Assembly: GCA_029857925.1 (NCBI GenBank)
Contig: JAOUGF010000167.1
Coordinates: 1-5,770, forward strand
DNA: 5,770 nucleotides
DNA from: Gammaproteobacteria bacterium
Lineage (GTDB): Bacteria; Pseudomonadota; Gammaproteobacteria; S012-40
Reading direction: 5' to 3'
Shown piece after piece: positions 1 through 5,770 of this stretch. Below the pieces are notes generated by a model that did not search any database, was not told the origin of the DNA, and worked only from the letters and a program-made list of their open reading frames with translations. Every line of letters starts with the position of its first letter. Positions within the stretch are counted from its first letter, which is position 1. The position numbers and the translations under genes are program-made.

Positions 1-1284
1 ATCTATCATCACCGTGTCGCGCATCGGATCCATGCGCGTGGTCATCGCCCAGATCACGTCCTTCCAATTGCGCACATCGATATCATCATCGGTCACGATG
101 ACAAATTTGGTATACATAAATTGGCGCAAGAACGACCACACACCCATCATCACGCGCTTTGCATGGCCGGGATATTGTTTGCGTATGCTGACCACCGCCA
201 TGCGGTAAGAACAACCCTCCGGCGGTAAATAAAAATCGATAATCTCCGGATATTGTTTTTGGATCAACGGCACAAACACTTCGTTCAATGCGACACCCAG
301 CACGGCGGGTTCATCGGGCGGACGCCCGGTATAGGTACTGTGATAAATCGGATTATCGCGTTGCGTAATACGTGTGATCGTAAACACCGGGAAGGTGTCG
401 ACCTCATTATAATAACCGGTGTGATCACCGAACGGCCCTTCGGGCGCGGTCTCGTTGGGATCAATATAACCTTCCAACACGATCTCCGCCGACGCGGGTA
501 CGACGAGATCATTGGTCTGACATTTTACGACCTCGGTACGCGCGCCACGCAGCAACCCGGCGAACGCAAACTCGGAGAGACTGTCCGGCACCGGCGTGAC
601 CGCCGCGAGGATAGTGGCGGGGTCAGCCCCCAATGCGACACTGACGGGAAACGGCTTGCCGGGGTGTGCGAGTTTCCAATCGCGGAAATCCAATGCGCCG
701 CCGCGATGCGACAACCAGCGCATAATCACCTTGTTGCGCGCGATCACTTGTTGGCGATAAATCCCGATATTTTGCCGTTCTTTAAGCGGCCCTTTGGTGA
801 TGACCAAGGCCCACGTAATCAGCGGCCCGGCATCTTCCGGCCAACAGGTTTGGATCGGTAGACGTGCCAAATCAACATCGTCGGTGTGTATGACATTTTG
901 CTGGCACGGCGCGCGTGAAATCTCTTTGGGCGCCATGTTGATCACTTGTTTGTAGACCGGGAGTTTGTCCCACGCGTCCTTGAGCCCCTTCGGCGGCTCC
1001 GGTTCCTTCAAAAAGGCCAATAATTTGCCGATTTCGCGCAACGCGCTGACATTTTCTTCCCCCATGCCCAAGGCCACACGCAGCGGTGTTCCGAACAGAT
1101 TACCCAACACCGGCGTCGTATGTCCTTTAGGGCGTTCAAACAATAGTGCGGGCCCGCCCTTACGCAACACGCGGTCGCAAATCTCCGTCATTTCCAGTCT
1201 TGGATCGACCTCAACGGACACCCGTTTCAGTTCCCCGCGTTGTTCCAAACCTTGGAGGAAATCGCGTAAATCGTGGTATTTCAT
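1..1284 (-). CDS. ubiD: UbiD, 3-octaprenyl-4-hydroxybenzoate carboxy-lyase (C-terminus off the left edge)
   Basis: UbiD decarboxylates 3-polyprenyl-4-hydroxybenzoate in ubiquinone synthesis, using prenylated FMN made by UbiX; it is a soluble or membrane-associated oligomer. The 428 visible codons read MKYHDLRDFL at the N-terminus and follow E. coli UbiD (497 aa) almost without gaps at a constant offset of three residues, so about 66 C-terminal residues are missing. Visible landmarks are ERQNIGIYRQQ (N172, equivalent to metal ligand N175 of E. coli), the MRWLSHRGGALD cofactor loop, DSLSEFAFAG (E238, equivalent to ligand E241) and EGPFGDHTGYYNE (D287, equivalent to the proposed acid D290). All are intact, so the enzyme should be active. 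The start is fixed: an in-frame TGA lies two codons upstream of the ATG, and the E. coli protein has only three extra residues. The Shine-Dalgarno is weak (TTAGGGT, 10 nt upstream). The gene is transcribed divergently from lgt, and no ubiX is in view. Confidence 0.97.
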   Translation of the reverse strand, partial: MKYHDLRDFLQGLEQRGELKRVSVEVDPRLEMTEICDRVLRKGGPALLFERPKGHTTPVLGNLFGTPLRVALGMGEENVSALREIGKLLAFLKEPEPPKGLKDAWDKLPVYKQVINMAPKEISRAPCQQNVIHTDDVDLARLPIQTCWPEDAGPLITWALVITKGPLKERQNIGIYRQQVIARNKVIMRWLSHRGGALDFRDWKLAHPGKPFPVSVALGADPATILAAVTPVPDSLSEFAFAGLLRGARTEVVKCQTNDLVVPASAEIVLEGYIDPNETAPEGPFGDHTGYYNEVDTFPVFTITRITQRDNPIYHSTYTGRPPDEPAVLGVALNEVFVPLIQKQYPEIIDFYLPPEGCSYRMAVVSIRKQYPGHAKRVMMGVWSFLRQFMYTKFVIVTDDDIDVRNWKDVIWAMTTRMDPMRDTVMID

Positions 1285-1364
1285 GCCTGATCAGACCCTA
1301 ATTGCAGTCGAATAAGCATAACAGAAATCTTTGAATTTTGGGCCTGCGCCGCGCCAATTCTTGG

Positions 1365-1393
1365 TTGACAGCGTGCGCTCACTGGTCTTTAAT
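1365..1393 (+). promoter_or_regulatory. Sigma-70 promoter for lgt
   Basis: TTGACA at 1365-1370 is a perfect -35 box. A 17-bp spacer follows, then TTTAAT at 1388-1393, which is one mismatch from TATAAT. Transcription should begin near 1400, giving a leader of about 30 nt that contains GGAAAG (1419-1424) six bases before the lgt GTG. This is a strong, housekeeping-type promoter by eye. No promoter of similar quality was found on the minus strand for ubiD; TATGCT at 1320-1315 is the best -10 candidate and lacks a good -35. Confidence 0.75.
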
Positions 1394-1430
1394 GGCAGCT
1401 ATTCCCATGCCGTAGATTGGAAAGCGCATC

Positions 1431-2279
1431 GTGATCCCACCCGCACTGTTGGTCTGGAACGTAGACCCTATCGCACTCAAACTCGGCCCCCTCGCAGTGC
1501 ATTGGTACGGCATTTTATTCGCCAGCGGGTTTATTATCGGCTATTACCTGTTCCTCGACATGCTCAAGCGCGAACAACGCACGCAGATGGATGTCGATCG
1601 TTTGCTCACCTATTTGATGGTAGGCACCGTCGTCGGCGCGCGCGTGGTGCATTGTGTGTTCTATGATCCCGCCTATTATCTCAGTCACCCGTTGGATATA
1701 TTAAAAATTTGGGAAGGCGGGCTGGCCAGCCATGGCGGCGGGCTGGGTGTGTTAGTCGCGGTATATTTGTATTCCCGCCGCGTTGAGGCGCTCGATGTGG
1801 CGTGGTTGATTGACCGCTTAGCACCGCTCACCATACTTGCCGGCGCCTTGATACGTATGGGCAATTTTGTCAATTCCGAGATTGTCGGTCGTCCGACTGA
1901 CGTCGCGTGGGCGATTATTTTTCCGCGCGTAGACATGCTGCCGCGTCACCCTGCGCAACTCTATGAAGCGCTTTCCTATCTGTGCATTTTTATTTGGTTA
2001 TATTTTGCGTATCGCAGACGCGCGCAATATCTAACCTCAGGTGCGTTATTCGGGCGTTTTCTCGTCGCCGTATTCAGCGTGCGCATCGCCGTCGAATTTG
2101 TTAAGGCGCCGCAAGCGGCGTTCGAAGACGGCAACCTGATCAGCATGGGCCAGTTGCTGAGTGTGCCGTTTTTACTGGCGGGTATTTACATATTAATGCG
2201 GCCCGCCGCCTGGCAGACACTGACCCAACGTTTGAGTCCCGTTGCGGTCACCGCTGGAAAGGGCAAAAAGCGCGACTAG
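1431..2279 (+). CDS. lgt: Lgt, phosphatidylglycerol-prolipoprotein diacylglyceryl transferase
   Basis: Lgt transfers diacylglycerol from phosphatidylglycerol to the lipobox cysteine of prolipoproteins, the first step of lipoprotein maturation at the inner membrane. The 282-aa product has the family length and several hydrophobic helices (for example 23-42, 104-115, 182-194, 242-256), fitting the usual seven-span fold. Recognisable motifs are HWYGILFASGF (24-34), GGLASHGGG (H101, equivalent to E. coli H103), IRMGNFVNSEIVGR (R142 and N145, equivalent to the essential R143 and N146), LPRHPAQLYE (170-179), VRIAVEF (R218, equivalent to R239) and ISMGQLLS (237-244). The GTG start is chosen because GGAAAG lies six bases upstream and the N-terminus, ending in DPIALKLGPLAVHWYG, matches the family. 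The tail is basic (GKGKKRD). The motif style (IRMGN, NSEIVGRPTD, LSHPLDILKIWEGGLASHGG) resembles Bacteroidetes Lgt rather than the enterobacterial form. The gene seems monocistronic, with a strong promoter of its own. Confidence 0.96.
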   Translation: MIPPALLVWNVDPIALKLGPLAVHWYGILFASGFIIGYYLFLDMLKREQRTQMDVDRLLTYLMVGTVVGARVVHCVFYDPAYYLSHPLDILKIWEGGLASHGGGLGVLVAVYLYSRRVEALDVAWLIDRLAPLTILAGALIRMGNFVNSEIVGRPTDVAWAIIFPRVDMLPRHPAQLYEALSYLCIFIWLYFAYRRRAQYLTSGALFGRFLVAVFSVRIAVEFVKAPQAAFEDGNLISMGQLLSVPFLLAGIYILMRPAAWQTLTQRLSPVAVTAGKGKKRD

Positions 2280-2341
2280 TGCCTGCAAACTGCTGTTTAC
2301 AATAAACTTTACTACAAAAATACCCCCTGCTCGCCTGGGAA

Positions 2342-2372
2342 AAGACCTTAGAGTAACTCTAGTCGGCAATAG
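2342..2372 (+). promoter_or_regulatory. Dyad element spaced like a MerR-family operator/promoter
   Basis: A perfect dyad TAGAGT-A-ACTCTA sits at 2349-2361. It is preceded by AAGACC (2342-2347) and followed, about 19 bp from that box, by CAATAG (2367-2372). MerR-family regulators bind short dyads centred in an over-long 19-20 bp spacer between a -35 of the TTGACC type and a -10, which is the arrangement seen here, though both boxes are poor. It lies about 125 bp before the AAA+ ATPase gene. No MerR gene is in the window. It could instead be another operator, a small hairpin, or chance. Confidence 0.3.
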
Positions 2373-2428
2373 ACTATCGTTTGGGATATAGGCGCCAGCC
2401 CCCGCAGGCCTTACGATAACGGTTCATA

Positions 2429-2455
2429 TGCAGTGCCCTCACCCATCGCACTGCA
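2429..2455 (+). repeat. Perfect 8-bp inverted repeat in the operon leader
   Basis: TGCAGTGC (2429-2436) and GCACTGCA (2448-2455) are exact reverse complements separated by an 11-nt loop. The element ends 20 nt before the Shine-Dalgarno of the ATPase gene at 2487. It could form an RNA hairpin in the leader or be a protein-binding dyad on DNA. It also covers the upstream GTG at 2433 and most of an 11-codon frame that starts with ATG at 2428 and stops at 2463. No U-tract follows, so it is not an intrinsic terminator. Confidence 0.55.
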
Positions 2456-2475
2456 CAACTTAATCACGGTATTGC

Positions 2476-2483
2476 AGGTAGGA
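2476..2483 (+). promoter_or_regulatory. Shine-Dalgarno deciding the ATPase start
   Basis: AGGTAGGA ends three bases before the ATG at 2487. The alternative GTG at 2433 has no purine-rich stretch ahead of it and lies inside an inverted repeat. The protein from the ATG begins MRTSEVYAVLN, typical of MoxR-like ATPases in which a short helix precedes the Walker A strand, so this site decides in favour of 2487. Confidence 0.65.
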
Positions 2484-2486
2484 CAC

Positions 2487-3533
2487 ATGCGCACGAGTGA
2501 AGTTTACGCCGTACTCAACCAAGAATTTTTGAGCGCCGCCTCCGGACAACACACGCCGGTGATGTTGTGGGGGCCGCCCGGCATTGGCAAATCTCAATTG
2601 GTCGCGCAGGTCGCCACGCAACACCAGGTGCCGATGTTAGATTTGCGGCTGTCGCAAATGGAACCGACGGATCTGCGCGGCATCCCGTTTCGCAGCGAAA
2701 ATCGCGTCGAGTGGGCAGTGCCGTCGATGTTGCCCGATGCACAGCGACACGGCGCACAAGGCATCTTATTTTTAGACGAGATCACCTCGGCGCCGCCTAG
2801 CGTCTCGGCCGCCGCCTATCAATTGATCTTGGATAGACGCCTCGGCGACTATGCCATCCCTGAGGGTTGGGCGATCTTTGCCGCGGGCAATCGTCAAGGC
2901 GATCGCGGTGTCACCTATACAATGCCCGCGCCGCTGGCGAATCGCTTTTCGCACTACGAAGTCGAGGCCCACCTTGACGACTGGGTCGCGTGGGCGTTCG
3001 CGCATGACGTGGATGAACGCTTAATCGGCTTTCTGCGTTTTCGCCCGGAATTATTGTTCGAATTCGACGCGCAACGCAATCCCATCGCGTTTCCGAGTCC
3101 GCGCTCGTGGGAATTCGCGGGCCGCGCGTTACGCAAATTCGACGGGCACCCGCGGTTGATGTTAGGTGGTTTGCAGGCCTGTGTCGGCGCCGCGCCGGGA
3201 CTGGAATTACACGCCTATGTGGAGAGCGTCACACGCATGCCGGATGTACACGCGATTGCACGTGGCGAATGCGCGGATGTGCCGGAAGAATTGGATCTGC
3301 AATATGCAGTGGCCTCCGCGCTGGTCGCGCAAGCGATACGGGTCAGGAAAAAACCGGAAGAAAAATCCACGCTGGATAACATACTGGCCTATGCGGCGCT
3401 GTTCCCGCAACGCGAAATGGGTGTGATGCTGGTGTCCGATCTGCATCGCGCGATGGGCGCCAGCGTCACACAAGCGGCGAATTTCAAGCCTTGGGCACGC
3501 CAAGTCTTGGATTTGATGTTTGATCATGCCTAG
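2487..3533 (+). CDS. MoxR-family AAA+ ATPase
   Basis: This 348-aa protein is a MoxR-type AAA+ ATPase, a class that works as a hexameric chaperone with a VWA-domain partner to remodel or activate other protein complexes, often metal enzymes. Motifs in order are Walker A GPPGIGKS (29-36), a MEPTDLRGIPF segment typical of the MoxR clade, Walker B ILFLDE (93-98), sensor 1 AAGNRQGDRG (N135) and a candidate arginine finger in PLANRF (R153). The C-terminal half, with FPSPRSWEFAGRALR, is the helical lid plus a family-specific tail. There is no signal peptide or membrane span, so it is cytoplasmic. The start follows the Shine-Dalgarno at 2476-2483; beginning at GTG 2433 would add 18 residues that look non-homologous. 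Its stop overlaps the next gene by 8 bp, implying translational coupling and a joint complex. The exact substrate is unknown, so no symbol is given. Confidence 0.92.
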   Translation: MRTSEVYAVLNQEFLSAASGQHTPVMLWGPPGIGKSQLVAQVATQHQVPMLDLRLSQMEPTDLRGIPFRSENRVEWAVPSMLPDAQRHGAQGILFLDEITSAPPSVSAAAYQLILDRRLGDYAIPEGWAIFAAGNRQGDRGVTYTMPAPLANRFSHYEVEAHLDDWVAWAFAHDVDERLIGFLRFRPELLFEFDAQRNPIAFPSPRSWEFAGRALRKFDGHPRLMLGGLQACVGAAPGLELHAYVESVTRMPDVHAIARGECADVPEELDLQYAVASALVAQAIRVRKKPEEKSTLDNILAYAALFPQREMGVMLVSDLHRAMGASVTQAANFKPWARQVLDLMFDHA

Positions 3534-4689
3534 CCCGCCCGACGACGCCGCGCTACAACTCAGCAAGGCGCGCACACGTTTGATTTTAGACAAACCGTTT
3601 CTCGGCGCGCTGGTGTTGCGCCTGCCTTTAGTCGCGGTAGATCCTCAATATTGCCCCAAAGTCGCCACCGACGCACGAAATTTTTATTTCAACCCGGAAT
3701 ATATCGCCGGGATGAATATCAAACAAATGCAATTCGTATTGGCACACGAGGCCTTGCATTGCGCGCTGACGCATTTCGCGCGCCGGGGAAATCGCGATAG
3801 GCACCGCTGGGATATCGCCTGCGACTACGCTACCAACATTATATTGGTCGACGAAGGCATGTCACCCTGCCCCGGCGCGCTGGTCGAGGGCAGTTTTCGT
3901 GGCATGAGCGCGGAAGAAATTTACCCCTCTATCAATGAAAATCCCGATCAGGAAACGCAAGACGGGCATTGGTATGACAACGAACCCAAACCCTCCAGCG
4001 CCGATGAAAAAGATAACAATGGCGAGACCAAACAGCCGCCGCCACTCACCAATCAACAACGCGACGAATTAAAACAACAATGGCAACAACGCTTGGCGTC
4101 TGCGCTACAATCCGCGCAGCGCGCTGGAAAACTCAGCGCGAGCTTGGCACGCATGGCGGAACGTTTGATCCAACCCGCGCTGCCGTGGCAGGCCGTGCTC
4201 GCGCGCTATATTAACAGCCTGGCACGCGTTGATTATTCGTTTGCGCGCCCTTCCAGCCGTCGCGAAGGCCCGGCCTTGTATCCGACGTTGCGCAGTCACA
4301 ACATCAACATCGTCGCGGCCGTAGACACCAGCGGCTCCGTGAACACCAAAGACCTCGCGCAGTTTACCTCCGAATTAAACAGTTTGCGCGCACAAGTGCA
4401 TGGGCGCGTCACACTGATCGCATGCGACAGCGAACTCGCGCCGGGGTCGCCCTGGGTGTATGAGCCGTGGCAAGATTTGGAATTGCCGAAACAATGGAAA
4501 GGCGGCGGCGGCACGCGCTTTGTGCCGGTCTTTGATTGGATCGCGACACAGGACATCCCCCCCGATGTATTAATCTATTTCACCGACGGCAAAGGCGAAT
4601 TCCCGAAGCGCGCGCCGCTGTATCCTGTGCTATGGTTAATCAAAGGCGCGGCCAAAGTCCCGTGGGGCGAACGCCTGGCATTGAATTGA
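3526..4689 (+). CDS. DUF2201-type protein: HExxH putative metallopeptidase domain plus VWA-like domain
   Basis: This 387-aa protein has two domains. Residues about 10-135 form a putative metallopeptidase domain (DUF2201 N-terminal type) with HEALH at 74-78 (H74, E75, H78: two zinc ligands and a catalytic glutamate) followed by the conserved DRHRWDIACDYATN (91-104), which may give the third ligand. Residues 137-173 are a charged, proline-rich linker likely to be disordered, followed by a Gln-rich helical stretch (176-220). The C-terminal VWA-like domain has a complete MIDAS: DTSGS (D267, S269, S271), T330 in GGGGTRF and D354 in YFTDGKG. It should therefore bind Mg or Mn and a client acidic residue. 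There is no signal peptide or membrane span, so it is cytoplasmic. The ATG at 3526 overlaps the ATPase stop; a TTG at 3520 would add only two residues. It is probably the adaptor partner of the ATPase, as CbbO and NorD are for CbbQ and NorQ. Peptidase activity is unproven for this family. Confidence 0.9.
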   Translation: MPSPPDDAALQLSKARTRLILDKPFLGALVLRLPLVAVDPQYCPKVATDARNFYFNPEYIAGMNIKQMQFVLAHEALHCALTHFARRGNRDRHRWDIACDYATNIILVDEGMSPCPGALVEGSFRGMSAEEIYPSINENPDQETQDGHWYDNEPKPSSADEKDNNGETKQPPPLTNQQRDELKQQWQQRLASALQSAQRAGKLSASLARMAERLIQPALPWQAVLARYINSLARVDYSFARPSSRREGPALYPTLRSHNINIVAAVDTSGSVNTKDLAQFTSELNSLRAQVHGRVTLIACDSELAPGSPWVYEPWQDLELPKQWKGGGGTRFVPVFDWIATQDIPPDVLIYFTDGKGEFPKRAPLYPVLWLIKGAAKVPWGERLALN

Positions 4690-4696
4690 GAACCAC

Positions 4697-5770
4697 ATGG
4701 TAGAACTCTCGCACGAAGACGAATTGCGCCTCAGCATCATGTTGACAGAGCCCTTGTACGCCGTGCGCATCGACGAAAATCGCATGATCTTACACGCGCT
4801 ATTGGAGCGCGGAGAAATCAACTTCCCGCTCAGCCCCAATTGCCAAGCTACGCGCTATCTCAAGCAAGTGCGCGAATACCTCTCCAGCCACGCGCTGGGT
4901 TCTCCCGGCGGCTATCCGGTGTTTTTGCAGCGCTGGGCGCGCATGGGCCAGATCCGCGGTGACACCTTGGCGGGCCTGTTATGCATAGGCGAACCAGAGG
5001 CCGTGGTCGCCGCCGCGCACGTGCCTGCATTGACACTGGAACTCGCGCGACGCGTGTGGTGGGCGTCACCGACGGCGGAAATCGCGCGCCAGTTGTTGCG
5101 CCGCACGGATTTTGTCGCTACCGATTTGGGTCAAACACTCGCGCATTTTTTGCTCGAAGATTTACCGTTTGAACAAGAATCCAGATTAGTCGTAGAAAGC
5201 GTTGCATTGTTATTACAACCCGGGTTATTGGCGCTTGAATCGCGCACCGCACTGTGGCATCGCGCACAACGTCACGCGGGTTATTTGACTGGATTTTTGA
5301 TCGGCGCGCCTGACGACCTGCCATCGCAAACCGTTGCGCACCCGGATCACGCGCACTATGCCCAACAACTCACCGATCTGGCAAACCAAAACAACCACTA
5401 TGCGCGCATGTTGCTACGCGTCACGAGCGCCGCCGGGCAAACCTATGCCACGCAGTTGACGCGTGCGATCCACGGCGTGGCCGATCAAGACACCGTCATC
5501 GCGTTGTTTGAGACCATCGCAGATTATTTTTCCCCCGCACAATCCTCGCCGACGCATGACGCCGCCGCGCTCGCCTGCCTCTCCGTATGCCCACATGCGG
5601 CGCCGCAATTGTCGGCGATAAAAAATCTTGAAGCCTACAATTCAAACAGCCTAAACGACATCCTGGGTCGCACCGATGCCGTGGGATCGGTGATGCGTAA
5701 GAAACTCATGGCAGTGACGGACCCGTTGATAGCACACATTCAAGGTTTGATGAAGGAAGAGAAGCATGGA
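4697..5770 (+). CDS. dsrS: DsrS-like cytoplasmic protein (C-terminus at or just beyond the right edge)
   Basis: An open frame of 358 codons runs to the right edge without a stop. From memory it resembles proteins named DsrS, a soluble protein encoded at the end of dsr sulfur-oxidation clusters. The best signatures are the N-terminal ELSHEDELRL, RIDENRM, LSPNCQATRYLKQVRE (45-60), HALGSPGGYPVFLQRWARMGQ (65-85) and GEPEAVVAAAHVPALT followed by ARRVWW (98-122). The rest is helical and Leu/Ala-rich, like a helical repeat. There is no signal peptide, membrane span or known catalytic motif. Cysteines include C49, C96 and a C294-x3-C298 pair; a redox or metal role is only a guess. The start is 7 nt after the stop of the VWA gene, with a weak GAGAA Shine-Dalgarno, so translation is probably coupled. 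The molecular function of DsrS is not established. The name rests on recognition of conserved blocks, not on a search; a generic helical partner of the MoxR/VWA pair is the alternative. Confidence 0.62.
   Translation, partial: MVELSHEDELRLSIMLTEPLYAVRIDENRMILHALLERGEINFPLSPNCQATRYLKQVREYLSSHALGSPGGYPVFLQRWARMGQIRGDTLAGLLCIGEPEAVVAAAHVPALTLELARRVWWASPTAEIARQLLRRTDFVATDLGQTLAHFLLEDLPFEQESRLVVESVALLLQPGLLALESRTALWHRAQRHAGYLTGFLIGAPDDLPSQTVAHPDHAHYAQQLTDLANQNNHYARMLLRVTSAAGQTYATQLTRAIHGVADQDTVIALFETIADYFSPAQSSPTHDAAALACLSVCPHAAPQLSAIKNLEAYNSNSLNDILGRTDAVGSVMRKKLMAVTDPLIAHIQGLMKEEKHG
5753..5770 (+). other. Shine-Dalgarno and start codon of a probable fourth operon gene
   Basis: AAGGAAGAG (5753-5761) is a strong Shine-Dalgarno, and ATG follows at 5766-5768, eight bases after AAGGA. 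It is the best ribosome-binding site in the window. The ATG is out of frame with the DsrS-like gene, whose frame reads on through HG, so the two genes would overlap by at least 5 bp. This repeats the overlap between the first two operon genes. Only one codon and two bases are visible, so the product cannot be stated. Confidence 0.45.

Noticed and set aside
253..861. Plus-strand open frame of 202 codons
   Set aside because: It lies wholly antisense to ubiD, whose product is strongly conserved; the predicted protein is Arg-rich and has no recognisable domain.
965..1315. Plus-strand open frame of 116 codons over the ubiD start
   Set aside because: It is antisense to the conserved UbiD N-terminus, and the Ser/Arg-rich product is typical of a shadow frame.
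1331..1666. Plus-strand frame overlapping the start of lgt
   Set aside because: It is out of frame with lgt, has a low-complexity Arg-rich product, and covers the promoter and Shine-Dalgarno of lgt.
2295..2310. AT-rich hairpin GTTTA-CAA-TAAAC followed by TTT after lgt
   Set aside because: The stem has only five mostly A-T pairs and the T-run is three bases, too weak for an intrinsic terminator.
3520..3528. TTG start for the VWA gene, two codons before the ATG
   Set aside because: ATG 3526 is a better codon, and the two extra residues have no support from a ribosome-binding site.
3207..3593. Minus-strand frame of 128 codons across the ATPase/VWA junction
   Set aside because: It is antisense to two clear genes, and no domain was recognised.
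1..5770. CRISPR array, tRNA, rRNA, insertion sequence, attachment site or phage defence locus
   Set aside because: No spaced direct repeats, cloverleaf, transposase motif or terminal repeats were seen on either strand; the MoxR/VWA pair lacks effector genes known from conflict systems.

Overview
The window looks like chromosomal DNA of a gammaproteobacterium. The partial UbiD is very close to the enterobacterial protein along its whole visible length, the base composition is moderately GC-rich and even, and genes are densely packed with short gaps. No mobile element, CRISPR array, tRNA or rRNA is visible. I cannot name the genus. The DsrS-like gene at the right edge would fit a sulfur-oxidising or related lineage, but that is inference.

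Layout. Bases 1-1284 (minus strand) hold the first 428 codons of ubiD, the prenylated-FMN-dependent decarboxylase of ubiquinone synthesis; its C-terminus lies off the left edge. Bases 1285-1430 are a divergent intergenic region with a near-consensus sigma-70 promoter (TTGACA, 17 bp, TTTAAT) pointing right into lgt (1431-2279, GTG start). Lgt is the prolipoprotein diacylglyceryl transferase of the inner membrane; here its motifs look more like the Bacteroidetes type than the enterobacterial type. Bases 2280-2432 have no gene but carry a 6-bp dyad spaced like a MerR-family operator. A perfect 8-bp inverted repeat (2429-2455) then lies in the leader of the next gene.

From 2487 to the right edge runs a tightly packed plus-strand operon. 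It contains a MoxR-type AAA+ ATPase (2487-3533), a protein joining an HExxH putative metallopeptidase domain to a VWA domain with an intact MIDAS (3526-4689, 8-bp overlap), and a DsrS-like protein (from 4697, open at the edge). A probable fourth gene starts at 5766, inside the end of the third. By analogy with CbbQ/CbbO and NorQ/NorD, the ATPase and VWA protein probably form a chaperone-like remodelling or cofactor-insertion machine. The DsrS-like protein would be a partner or client. This operon is the least described part of the window.
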